Shown one piece after another: positions 7,763 through 14,188 of a stretch of DNA of 25,025 bases. Location of the stretch: positions 1 to 25,025 of the forward strand of contig DASQLQ010000126.1 in assembly GCA_035629935.1 (NCBI GenBank), written 5' to 3'. A model generated the notes under the pieces. It was not told the DNA's origin and did not search any database. It saw only the letters and a program-made list of their open reading frames with translations. The position numbers were made by a program, and so were the translations under genes. The first letter of the stretch is position 1. The number at the start of each line of letters is the position of its first letter. This stretch comes from DASQLQ01 sp035629935. Its GTDB lineage: Bacteria; Actinomycetota; CADDZG01; WHSQ01.

Positions 7763-7792
7763 TCCCTGGGGCCGGTTCGCCGGCTCCAGGGA
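7763..7792 (+). terminator. Hairpin terminator with UUCG loop after parA and the RHH-like gene
   Basis: A 13-bp stem (7763-7775 with 7780-7792, one G.U pair) is closed by a TTCG tetraloop, 22 bases after the stop of the RHH-like gene. No real T-tract follows, so it is of the GC-rich, tail-less kind often proposed for high-GC bacteria. It is the most stable hairpin noticed in the window. Confidence 0.75.
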
Positions 7793-7900
7793 TAACTATC
7801 AACCTCTACTTTAGCTGAACGCCGCCCGCTGACCCCAGGCCCGCCACAGGGAAGAGATCCTTCGGGGGGATGCCACGCATCCAAACTGCAGCCCGGCCTA

Positions 7901-7940
7901 CTTAGGTACTTGTTGACAAGACGACTAAACGACATATCCA
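7901..7940. repeat. 8-bp-unit array 3
   Basis: Five unspaced units in the gene-free region, for example CTTGTTGA followed by CAAGACGA. Four of the five units end in A after G or C, keeping the 8-base register. Confidence 0.7.
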
Positions 7941-7983
7941 TGGGCACCGTGTCGGCCAGAGGCTTGCCACATAGGGGAGTGGC

Positions 7984-8023
7984 CAAGTCGACGAATGGAT
8001 AGATCGAGAAGTCCACAAGTGGA
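7984..8023. repeat. 8-bp-unit array 4
   Basis: Five unspaced units beginning CAAGTCGA; the last two are GAAGTCCA and CAAGTGGA. The junction contains GTCCACAA and GTGGATAA, which resemble DnaA boxes (TTGTGGAC and TTATCCAC on the other strand), an alternative reading of this copy. Confidence 0.7.
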
Positions 8024-8173
8024 TAAGGCAACCCGAGCGAGGGGAGGGAGGGCGAGGCCGGGGTCGATCGAGGAGCTGTATGCGGGATCGGATGCTCTCT
8101 GTGCCGGATTCCGAAACAAGGAGAGGACGGCCGGGCGTCCAACCTGCGACCCTCGATGATCACCTGAGGGGTA

Positions 8174-8205
8174 TTTGTCGACAAGATTATAAGGAGACAT
8201 ATACA
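8174..8205. repeat. 8-bp-unit array 5
   Basis: Four unspaced units starting TTTGTCGA and then CAAGATTA, degenerating into the AT-rich patch. The core TTGTCGACAA is perfect at 8175-8184. Confidence 0.65.
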
Positions 8206-8231
8206 CAGCTAACCCTCAACCTATTATTAAT

Positions 8232-8242
8232 ACTTGTGGCGC
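8232..8242 (+). promoter_or_regulatory. Second copy of the parA upstream motif
   Basis: ACTTGTGGCGC is identical to 6426-6436, and in both places CGGT and a nearby TACA follow (directly here, after two extra bases at parA). No good -10 lies at standard spacing here, so promoter activity is uncertain; it may be a shared protein site. Confidence 0.3.
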
Positions 8243-8463
8243 AACTATAACGGTACACGTAATCGTTAGCTGCTGACGCCGCGCCGGCCCGCCGGGGCAT
8301 GTCTCGGGTGACGATCGGTCCCGGTTGATCAGGTCGGTCCTAGGTCAATGAGTGTCCGGCAGAGAGCGGGCCGCGCTTTAAGTGAGCGATCGGATCCGGC
8401 GAGCTTCGTTGCCTGGGGTGAGGGTGCCAGTAACGGGTGGGGGTGGAGCGAGGCCCCAAGGGA

Positions 8464-8519
8464 TGAGTCGATTATTGCACATGTCAATATGTCGAGATAT
8501 CGAGATGTCGACATATTGA
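8464..8519. repeat. 8-bp-unit array 6 with 12-bp inverted repeat
   Basis: Seven unspaced units, among them TATGTCGA, GATATCGA and GATGTCGA in succession. TCAATATGTCGA (8484-8495) is repeated as its exact reverse complement at 8508-8519, with a 12-base centre containing GATATC. It is one of the two longest arrays. Confidence 0.75.
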
Positions 8520-8562
8520 TAACGAGGTGTCGCCTGCCCTCCGGACCCGGTGAGGCGGTGTA

Positions 8563-8602
8563 TTTGGAGACTTGATCCCTTAGTGACTTGTCGACAAAGT
8601 GA
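8563..8602. repeat. 8-bp-unit array 7 (abuts the M50 gene end)
   Basis: Five unspaced units, the central pair being CTTGTCGA and CAAAGTGA, with direct copies of AGTGACT 16 bases apart. The array ends exactly where the TAG stop of the minus-strand peptidase begins (8603-8605). Confidence 0.75.
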
Positions 8603-9241
8603 CTAGCCGGCTCCGGTGATCCGGAGCAGCGCCGCTCCCACTACCCGGATGAGTGGTGTGAGGAACCGGAATCCACCGAAGAGGACCAGGGCGAGAAGGA
8701 TCATCACCCCGTAGCGGTCGAGGAAGAAGATGATCCGCTGGTGCCGGGGCGGAAGGAAGATCGTCAATAGCCGGGACCCGTCCAGCGGTGGCAGTGGGAT
8801 CAGGTTGAACACGGCGAGCAGGACGTTCAGGGCGAAGAAGTACTCGAAGAAGATCCGGAGGGCGCCAAAGGTCGAGGCGCCGTCGGTGGCGACCAGGCCG
8901 AAGGCCGCCACCAGGGCCAGCAGCAGGTTCATGATCGGTCCCGCAAGTGCCACCAGGGCGGCTCCGAAGCGCTGGGAGCTGAGAGCTTCCGGGCGGAACT
9001 CCACGGGCTTGCCCCAGCCGAACCCCGCCAGGAAGATCAGGATCGTGCCCATGGGATCGAGGTGCTTGATCGGGTTGAGGGTGACCCGGCCCATCGCCCG
9101 GGGCAAACGGTCACCCTGCAGATCGGCCGCGTAGGCATGGGCGAACTCGTGGAGGGCGATGGCCTCGATCAGGGCGATCGCCAACATCAGGAAGGCGAGG
9201 GGGCTGTCCTGGAGGAGGCCGATGGGACCATTCGAAAACAT
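8603..9241 (-). CDS. Site-2 protease family (M50) membrane metallopeptidase
   Basis: The 212-residue polytopic protein has the zinc-protease motif HEFAH (His31, Glu32, His35) in its first membrane segment and the second motif NLIPLPPLDG (Asp154) in a later one, the hallmark of intramembrane site-2 proteases. It has no PDZ domain, so it belongs to the short M50 group rather than RseP proper; substrates are unknown. It is transcribed opposite to all neighbours, and a perfect TACAAT -10 (9250-9255, minus strand) lies eight bases before the ATG with no ribosome site, indicating a leaderless message. A peptidase of this type beside trpS also occurs in streptomycetes (from memory). Its end is flush with array 7. 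Confidence 0.9.
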   Translation of the reverse strand: MFSNGPIGLLQDSPLAFLMLAIALIEAIALHEFAHAYAADLQGDRLPRAMGRVTLNPIKHLDPMGTILIFLAGFGWGKPVEFRPEALSSQRFGAALVALAGPIMNLLLALVAAFGLVATDGASTFGALRIFFEYFFALNVLLAVFNLIPLPPLDGSRLLTIFLPPRHQRIIFFLDRYGVMILLALVLFGGFRFLTPLIRVVGAALLRITGAG

Positions 9242-9249
9242 GTGCCGGT

Positions 9250-9255
9250 ATTGTA
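9250..9255 (-). promoter_or_regulatory. -10 element of the M50 peptidase gene
   Basis: TACAAT on the minus strand with eight bases to the ATG at 9241. The transcript would start at or beside the start codon. The -35 region (about 9273-9279, GTTAGG-like) is weak. Confidence 0.5.
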
Positions 9256-9306
9256 GGGGGCCGGCGGGGCCGCCTAACCACTAAATCTCAACTAGAGGGT
9301 TATTAG

Positions 9307-10308
9307 ATGCCGAAGAAGCGGGTGTTCAGCGGGATCCAGCCGACCGGCGCGTCCCACATCGGGAACTACCTCGGGGCTCTGCGCCGGTGGGCGGCTCAGC
9401 AGGACGAGCACGAGGCCTTCTATTGCATCGTCGACCTGCACGCGATGACGCTCCCGTACGACCCGGCCGAGCTGCGGGCCCGGACGCTGGCCCAAGCCGC
9501 GGAGTTGATCGCCTGCGGTATCGACCCGGATCGCTCGGTCCTGTTCGTCCAGTCTCACGTGGCTGCCCACACCGAGCTGAGCTGGATCCTCACCTGCCTG
9601 GCTCGTATGGGGGAGCTGCGCCGGATGGTCCAGTTCAAGGAGAAATCCAAGGGTGAGACCGAATCCGTGGGGGTGGGACTGTTCACCTACCCCGTCCTGC
9701 AGGCGGCCGACGTCCTGCTCTACCGGGCTCACGGGGTCCCCGTGGGGGAGGACCAGCGGCAGCACATCGAGCTGATGAGAGACCTGGCCACCCGCTTCAA
9801 CAGCACCTTCGGCGAGGTCTTCGTCGTCCCGGAGGCGTGGATCCCCGAGACGGGCGCCCGCGTCATGGCCCTGGACGATCCCACGAGGAAGATGAGCGCC
9901 TCGGAGATCGTGGTCCGGCCTGCTTCGGGGATCAACCTGGTCGACCCTCCTGACGTCATCCGGAAAAGGGTCAAGTCCGCCGTGACGGATTCGGGAAAGG
10001 AGATCAAGGCCGCCCCGGACAAGCCGGCGATCACGAACCTCCTGGGGATCTACTCGGCGGTGGAGGGAAGCTCCGTGGCCGAGCTCGAGGAGCGCTTCGC
10101 ATCCAGTGGTTACGGGGACCTCAAGTCCTCCCTGGCCGAAGCCATCGTCGAGCACCTGACCCCGATCCGGGAGCGCTACGAGGAGCTCCTGCGGGACCGC
10201 GAGGAGCTGCTGAGATTGCTGAAGCAGGGGGCCGGCCGCGCTCGGGAGGTGGCCGAGCCGACCCTGGCCGAGGTGCGAGAGGTGACCGGGCTGCTGGCGA
10301 TGCCCTAG
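9307..10308 (+). CDS. trpS: Tryptophanyl-tRNA synthetase
   Basis: This class I synthetase charges tRNA-Trp in the cytosol. It has 333 residues, the usual bacterial length. The HIGH-type motif is SHIGN at 16-20 within SGIQPTGASHIGNYLGAL, and the KMSKS-type motif is KMSAS at 195-199, both as usual for bacterial TrpRS. TAGAGGG (9293-9299) provides the ribosome site seven bases before the ATG. The 65-base gap to the divergent peptidase must hold both promoters; none is clear for trpS. A long region after the KMSAS loop rich in Glu and Arg forms the C-terminal helical domain. Nothing unusual is seen. Confidence 0.97.
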   Translation: MPKKRVFSGIQPTGASHIGNYLGALRRWAAQQDEHEAFYCIVDLHAMTLPYDPAELRARTLAQAAELIACGIDPDRSVLFVQSHVAAHTELSWILTCLARMGELRRMVQFKEKSKGETESVGVGLFTYPVLQAADVLLYRAHGVPVGEDQRQHIELMRDLATRFNSTFGEVFVVPEAWIPETGARVMALDDPTRKMSASEIVVRPASGINLVDPPDVIRKRVKSAVTDSGKEIKAAPDKPAITNLLGIYSAVEGSSVAELEERFASSGYGDLKSSLAEAIVEHLTPIRERYEELLRDREELLRLLKQGAGRAREVAEPTLAEVREVTGLLAMP

Positions 10309-10375
10309 TCGCTCCCCACCCGCCCCGGGATGCGGTCAAAGCCGTCGCTCGCCCGTGCGTGCCGGGTAGGCTCGC

Positions 10376-10387
10376 CCTGGATCCAGG
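10376..10387. repeat. 12-bp perfect palindrome between trpS and scpA
   Basis: CCTGGATCCAGG, shortly before array 8. It may be an operator; a TAGGCT hexamer just upstream (10367-10372) could be a -10 but lacks a -35. Confidence 0.3.
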
Positions 10388-10396
10388 CGTAAAGCA

Positions 10397-10428
10397 ACTA
10401 GAGATTTGTCGACAAATAGATAAGTAGA
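10397..10428. repeat. 8-bp-unit array 8 (before scpA)
   Basis: Four unspaced units; the centre is a perfect 14-bp palindrome ATTTGTCGACAAAT (10404-10417). The following AGATAAGTAGAC (10418-10429) is identical to 12613-12624 in array 10. The array ends 12 bases before the scpA start. Confidence 0.78.
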
Positions 10429-10440
10429 CGGGGCAGCGAT

Positions 10441-11223
10441 ATGGCGTACGAGGTCAAGACCGAGGTCTTCGAAGGGCCCCTCGAGCTGCTCCTTCACCTG
10501 ATCACGCGCCAGCGAGTGGACATCTACGAGGTGTCGATCTCGACGATCACCGACGAGTACCTGAAGGCCCTCGAACGGATGGAGGGCTTCGACCTGGAGA
10601 CCGCTACGGGATTCCTGGTCGTGGCGGCCACCTTGCTCGAGCTGAAATCAGCCCGACTGCTCCCCTCGATGAGCCTGGGGGAGGAGCGCGATCACCTGCT
10701 GGAGGAGCGCGACCTTCTGCTCGCCCGGCTCGTCGAATGCGCCACTTACCGGGATGCGGGGACGTGGCTGGCGGCCGGGTTCAACGCGGGGGCCGGGTTC
10801 CATGGGCGGACCGCAGGCCTGGAGCCCCAACTCGTATCCGTAGCCCCGGACCTGCTGGCATCCACCTCGATCCAAGACCTGATCGATGCGGCGGAACGGA
10901 TCTTTGCCCCCCGGCCGGTCGTAGATCTCGACATGAGCCACGTGCAGCCGATCAGGGCCTCGGTCAAGGACGCCCTCATCGAGGTGGCCGGACGCCTGCG
11001 CAGTGCCCCGGCGGGCTTCGACGAGCTCTGTTCGCACGTCACCGAGCGGATCGACCGGGTGGTCCGGTTCCTCGCCCTACTGGAGCTGTACAAGGCGGGG
11101 GCGGTGGAGTTATCTCAAGCCGACCGCTTCGGGGACATCCGGGCAACCTGGATCGGCGACGCGGCCGACGACGAAGAATTGCTGACGACGGTCGAAGAGT
11201 ATGCAGTGGAGGTTGAGGGTTAG
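10441..11223 (+). CDS. scpA: Segregation and condensation protein A (kleisin)
   Basis: ScpA is the kleisin subunit that bridges the SMC heads in the bacterial condensin complex with ScpB. The 260-residue protein has the N-terminal FEGPLELLLHLITRQRVDIYEV signature split between the first two helices that grip the SMC neck, a variable middle, and a C-terminal winged-helix region (about 180-255) ending in an acidic tail. The ATG at 10441 follows GGGGC weakly. It runs directly into scpB (stop TAG then ATG, no gap), so the two are coupled. parA, scpA and scpB are neighbours in many actinobacteria. Here they are separated by the array-rich region, the M50 gene and trpS. Array 8 is immediately upstream and could affect expression. 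Confidence 0.95.
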   Translation: MAYEVKTEVFEGPLELLLHLITRQRVDIYEVSISTITDEYLKALERMEGFDLETATGFLVVAATLLELKSARLLPSMSLGEERDHLLEERDLLLARLVECATYRDAGTWLAAGFNAGAGFHGRTAGLEPQLVSVAPDLLASTSIQDLIDAAERIFAPRPVVDLDMSHVQPIRASVKDALIEVAGRLRSAPAGFDELCSHVTERIDRVVRFLALLELYKAGAVELSQADRFGDIRATWIGDAADDEELLTTVEEYAVEVEG

Positions 11224-11781
11224 ATGGACGAGGGCAAGATAGTCGAGGCCATCCTTCTGGTGGCCGACGAGCCGATCCCCGCCGGCCTTATCGGCGAGGT
11301 TCTCGAACGCCCCCGGGCCGAGGTGGAGGAACTCCTGACCAACCTGGCGGCCGAATACGCCGCTCAGGACCGTGGATTCGTGTTGCGGAGCGCGGGTGGG
11401 GGTTGGCGCCTCTACACCAGCCCGGACTGCGCTCCGTGGCTCGAGCGCTTCGTGCAGGGCCATTCGAGCGCCCGATTGACCGCCGCCGCGCTCGAGGTGC
11501 TGGCGATCGTCGCTTACCGGCAGCCGGTCTCTCGTACGCAGGTGGCAGAGATCCGCGGGGTCGAGTCCGACGGAGTGGTCAGAACGCTCCTGCAGAGGGG
11601 CCTGATCCAGGAATCGGGCCGCGAATCGGGACCGGGGAACCCGGTGCTATTCAGTGTGAGCTCCGAGTTCCTCGAGCGGATGGGGCTCAACAGCGTCGAG
11701 GACTTGCCCCCGTTAACAGGATTCATGCCCTCACCGGAGGCGGTCGAGGACATGGAGGCGAAGCTCTCGCCCGACGTCTGA
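11224..11781 (+). CDS. scpB: Segregation and condensation protein B
   Basis: ScpB dimers bind the middle of ScpA in the SMC condensin complex. The 185-residue length is normal. Two winged-helix domains can be inferred: the first up to about residue 80 (IVEAILLVADEPIPAGLIGEVL), the second from about 85 with the well-conserved LEVLAIVAYRQPVSRTQVAEIRGV and the following VVRTLLQRGLIQESGR. The start is immediately after the scpA stop. The C-terminal tail is short and acidic. rluB begins 32 bases downstream, so scpA, scpB and rluB form one operon. Confidence 0.95.
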   Translation: MDEGKIVEAILLVADEPIPAGLIGEVLERPRAEVEELLTNLAAEYAAQDRGFVLRSAGGGWRLYTSPDCAPWLERFVQGHSSARLTAAALEVLAIVAYRQPVSRTQVAEIRGVESDGVVRTLLQRGLIQESGRESGPGNPVLFSVSSEFLERMGLNSVEDLPPLTGFMPSPEAVEDMEAKLSPDV

Positions 11782-11813
11782 TCCCCACGGGGGCGAGGCG
11801 GTCGGAGGACGTG

Positions 11814-12551
11814 GTGGAAGGGGAGCGCATCCAGAAGGTGCTGGCTCGGGCCGGCGTCGGTTCCAGACGCGCGGTCGAGGAGATGATCGCGGCGGGCCGG
11901 GTGACGGTGAACGGGCAGATCCCCGAGCCGGGGCGGCGCATCGACCCCCAAAAGGATAAAGTCGAAGTTGATGGTTCACCGGTGCCCCTTGATGCCGATC
12001 TCGTGCACTACTTTCTGAACAAGCCGGTCGGGATCGTGGCCACGGCGGCCGATCCCGAGGGCCGGCCGACGGTCGTCGACCTGCTCGACGCTCCGGAGCG
12101 GATCTGGCCTGTGGGTCGGTTGGATATCGACAGCGAGGGAGCGATCATCCTGACCAACGACGGTGATCTGGCCCTGAAACTGACGCACCCCCGGTACGAG
12201 GTGCCCAAGACCTACCTCGTGGAAGCCACCGGCAGTGTCCGGCGCGAAACGATCGGACTCTTGCGCAAGGGCGTGGATCTCGAGGATGGGCTCACAGCTC
12301 CCGCCAGAGTGCGGATCGTGGACAAGTCCGGCGGCATGACGATGCTCGAGATAACGATCAGGGAAGGGCGGAACCGGCAGGTGCGGCGGATGTGCGAAGC
12401 GATCGGGCACCCCGCCACGCGGCTGGTGCGAACCGCCATCGGGCCGTTGCAACTGGGGCGGCTGAAGCCGGGGAAATGGCGACGCCTGTCGCCGGTCGAG
12501 GTTCAGGGGCTGCACCGGGCAGCCGGCACGGGCTCGGAGAAAGGTGACTGA
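11814..12551 (+). CDS. rluB: RluB/RsuA-family pseudouridine synthase
   Basis: This family makes pseudouridine in rRNA; the RluB branch acts on 23S rRNA, and the location after scpAB agrees with the RluB-like gene in other actinobacteria. The protein has 245 residues with an N-terminal S4 RNA-binding domain (about 1-60, ERIQKVLARAGVGSRRAVEEMI) and a catalytic domain with Asp104 in VGRLDIDSEG. GTG at 11814 was preferred over 11811 because GGAGG (11804-11808) sits five bases upstream; a much longer upstream frame is a shadow of scpB. Its last three codons and stop lie within array 9. rRNA position modified cannot be decided from sequence alone. Confidence 0.9.
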   Translation: MEGERIQKVLARAGVGSRRAVEEMIAAGRVTVNGQIPEPGRRIDPQKDKVEVDGSPVPLDADLVHYFLNKPVGIVATAADPEGRPTVVDLLDAPERIWPVGRLDIDSEGAIILTNDGDLALKLTHPRYEVPKTYLVEATGSVRRETIGLLRKGVDLEDGLTAPARVRIVDKSGGMTMLEITIREGRNRQVRRMCEAIGHPATRLVRTAIGPLQLGRLKPGKWRRLSPVEVQGLHRAAGTGSEKGD

Positions 12552-12572
12552 TCGACATGTCGACAAATCACT
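12541..12572. repeat. 8-bp-unit array 9 (end of rluB)
   Basis: Four unspaced units, the middle pair being CTGATCGA and CATGTCGA. The first unit and the beginning of the second are coding and include the rluB stop TGA (12549-12551). Confidence 0.72.
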
Positions 12573-12607
12573 TTCCTCGTCCGACCTGCGGATATGCCCT
12601 TAGAGCC

Positions 12608-12631
12608 CGGGGAGATAAGTAGACATGTCGA
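12608..12631. repeat. 8-bp-unit array 10 (aroH start)
   Basis: Three unspaced units ending TAAGTAGA and CATGTCGA. The ATG of aroH (12625) lies inside the last unit. AGATAAGTAGAC is shared with array 8. Confidence 0.7.
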
Positions 12632-12993
12632 CTCGCTTGCGAGCCCTGCGCGGCGCTACGTCGGTAGCGGATGACACTCCGGCGGCGATCGAAGCCGCCA
12701 CGACGGAGCTGCTGGAAGAGATCCTGTCCCGAAACTCGATCGTGGCGGAGAACCTCGTCAGCCTGATCTTCACCTCGACGCCTGATCTGACCAGTGCGTT
12801 TCCCGCAACGGCGGCGCGTGGTCTGGGTCTCGGGGGAGTGCCGCTGCTGTGCGCTCAGGAGATCCCCGTGCCCGGCGCCCTCCCGAGATGCATCCGCGTG
12901 CTGATCCACCTCTATACGGATCGTGACTACGCTAGCCTGAGGCACGTCTACCTGGGCGAAGCCCGGCGGTTACGGGAAGATCTGCCGCAATAG
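12625..12993 (+). CDS. aroH: Chorismate mutase, AroH type
   Basis: This enzyme rearranges chorismate to prephenate, the first step toward tyrosine and phenylalanine. The 122-residue protein is of the monofunctional AroH class, as in Bacillus subtilis, not the helical AroQ class. Equivalents of the B. subtilis active-site residues are visible: Arg9 (ALRGAT), Cys76 and Glu79 (CAQE), Arg91 (CIRV) and Tyr109 (RHVYLGEA). The start ATG is formed by a repeat unit; GGGGAG (12609-12614) lies ten bases upstream, a rather long spacing. The end is 22 bases before tyrA, which uses the product. Confidence 0.93.
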   Translation: MSTRLRALRGATSVADDTPAAIEAATTELLEEILSRNSIVAENLVSLIFTSTPDLTSAFPATAARGLGLGGVPLLCAQEIPVPGALPRCIRVLIHLYTDRDYASLRHVYLGEARRLREDLPQ

Positions 12994-13015
12994 GTAACCC
13001 TCAACAGGAGCTTCA

Positions 13016-14113
13016 ATGTTTACCAAACGCATGGCCGTTCTCGGAACCGGACTGATCGGAGGATCGATCGCCCTGGGCGCTCGAACGCGCAATCGGCGGC
13101 TCCCGGTGGTCGGCTTCGACGACGATCCGGCGGCGGCGGCTGCCGCACTAGGACGCGGGGCCCTCAGCTCCGTGGCGGACTCGCTCGAGGAAGCCGTGGC
13201 CGGCGCCGACCTCGTCGTCCTGGCGATGCCGGTCGATCAGATCCCAGCCGCGTGTACACGCTTAGCACGCGCCGTACCGGCGGAGGCGATCGTCACGGAT
13301 GTGGGGAGCGCAAAGGCCGCCGTGGTCGAGGCGGGGGAAGCGGCCTTTGGCCCCCGTTTCGTCGGGGGCCATCCGATGGCAGGTTCGGAGCGCCATGGGA
13401 TCGAGGCGGCGGACGGCCGGTTGTTCGAGGACGCCTGGTGGGTCATAACCCCGACGGCAACAACGTCTTCGAGCGCGTACCAACGGGTCGGTGCACTCGC
13501 CTCCAGCCTCGGGGCGAAGACCGTGGCGGTGGATCCGGTGACCCACGACGCGCTCGTTGCCCGGCTGAGCCACGTCCCGCAGATAGCCGCCAGCGCGCTC
13601 GTCGACATGGCAGTGACGGGGGGCGACAGAGAGGCGCTGCTCGGTCTGGCGGGGGCGGGATTCCGCGACGTGACCAGGATCGCGGCCAGCAATCCAGACC
13701 TGTGGGTGGCGATCCTGCGCTCGAACCGAACCGCGGTTCTCGAGGGACTGCAGACCCTTGGCAAACGCTTAGAGGGAGTGGCCGACGCGATCTCGGCGGG
13801 GGCGTGGGAGGAGCTTCATTCGTGGCTCGACGAAGCCCGCTCGGCCCGGCTCGAGCTCTTCGCCAAGCCCGATCACGGTGGCGAGCCGATAGCGATCAGC
13901 ATGCTGGTGCCCGACCGACCCGGCGTGCTCGCCGAGGTCACGACCGAGGCCGGGCGACTCGGCACGAACATCGAAGACCTCCGGATAGTCCACTCCACAG
14001 AGGGGGGACGGGGCCGGTTGGAGCTCATCGTTGCGGGGGAGGCGGCCGCCGGGATCCTGTCCGAGGCCCTCGACCGTCTCGGGTACCGGGTGGAACGTGG
14101 CGAGTTCGATTAG
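13016..14113 (+). CDS. tyrA: Prephenate dehydrogenase with C-terminal ACT domain
   Basis: The enzyme oxidatively decarboxylates prephenate to 4-hydroxyphenylpyruvate with NAD(P)+, for tyrosine synthesis. In its 365 residues, the Rossmann motif GTGLIGGS (10-17) opens the nucleotide-binding domain, HPMAGSE (119-125) is a conserved active-site segment, and a helical dimerisation domain follows. From about residue 293 an ACT domain (ISMLVPDRPGVLAEVTTEA) is present, which in relatives senses tyrosine or other amino acids, so feedback control is likely. AGGAG (13006-13010) precedes the ATG by five bases. It lies between aroH and aroA, forming an aromatic amino-acid cluster. Confidence 0.93.
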   Translation: MFTKRMAVLGTGLIGGSIALGARTRNRRLPVVGFDDDPAAAAAALGRGALSSVADSLEEAVAGADLVVLAMPVDQIPAACTRLARAVPAEAIVTDVGSAKAAVVEAGEAAFGPRFVGGHPMAGSERHGIEAADGRLFEDAWWVITPTATTSSSAYQRVGALASSLGAKTVAVDPVTHDALVARLSHVPQIAASALVDMAVTGGDREALLGLAGAGFRDVTRIAASNPDLWVAILRSNRTAVLEGLQTLGKRLEGVADAISAGAWEELHSWLDEARSARLELFAKPDHGGEPIAISMLVPDRPGVLAEVTTEAGRLGTNIEDLRIVHSTEGGRGRLELIVAGEAAAGILSEALDRLGYRVERGEFD

Positions 14114-14123
14114 CCGGCATCGG

Positions 14124-14163
14124 GCAAGCGACTTGGGGATTTGTAGACAAAGCGACAAGTCCA
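14124..14163. repeat. 8-bp-unit array 11 (before aroA)
   Basis: Five unspaced units between tyrA and aroA. They form a compound palindrome centred at 14145/14146: GACTTG (14130-14135) and CAAGTC (14156-14161) flank TTTGTAGACAAA (14140-14151). One unit supplies a candidate -35 for aroA. Confidence 0.75.
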
Positions 14164-14169
14164 TAATCT
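14141..14169 (+). promoter_or_regulatory. Candidate aroA promoter overlapping array 11
   Basis: TTGTAG (14141-14146), 17 bases, TAATCT (14164-14169), predicting a start near 14176 and a leader of about 13 bases. The -35 lies in a repeat unit, so a protein bound to the array would cover it. Confidence 0.4.
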
Positions 14170-14188
14170 CGCTGCCCTTGGGCCGGTC

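Larger units (their letters stand above)
7793..8602. other. Gene-free region carrying five 8-bp-unit arrays
   Basis: About 800 bases with no credible gene on either strand. Frames present here run through the repeats and lack ribosome sites. It holds arrays 3 to 7 at irregular distances, an AT-rich patch (about 8186-8265) unlike the GC-rich surroundings, and a second copy of the string found over the parA -35 (8232-8242). No tRNA, rRNA or riboswitch was recognised. Its position behind the ParA/RHH-like pair suits a partition site, but this is inference. Confidence 0.6.

Noticed and set aside
7357..8184. Long minus-strand open frame covering the RHH-like gene and the array region
   Set aside because: It runs antisense to a supported gene, includes translated repeat units and a terminator hairpin, and has no ribosome site or recognisable domain.
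8410..8460. String resembling part of RNase P RNA (GGGTGCCAGTAACG)
   Set aside because: The essential GAGGAAAGTCC-like and ACAGAA-type regions are absent, and the length around it does not allow the fold.
8348..8575. 75-codon plus-strand frame in the gene-free region
   Set aside because: No ribosome site, no recognisable motif, and a third of it is translated array 6.
6468..8602. Reading the repeats as a CRISPR array
   Set aside because: The units are 8 bp and unspaced, with no spacers of constant length, no long repeats and no cas genes.
6468..8602. Reading the palindromes as parS or LexA boxes
   Set aside because: The cores do not match the parS consensus TGTTTCACGTGAAACA or the actinobacterial LexA box TCGAAC-N4-GTTCGA.
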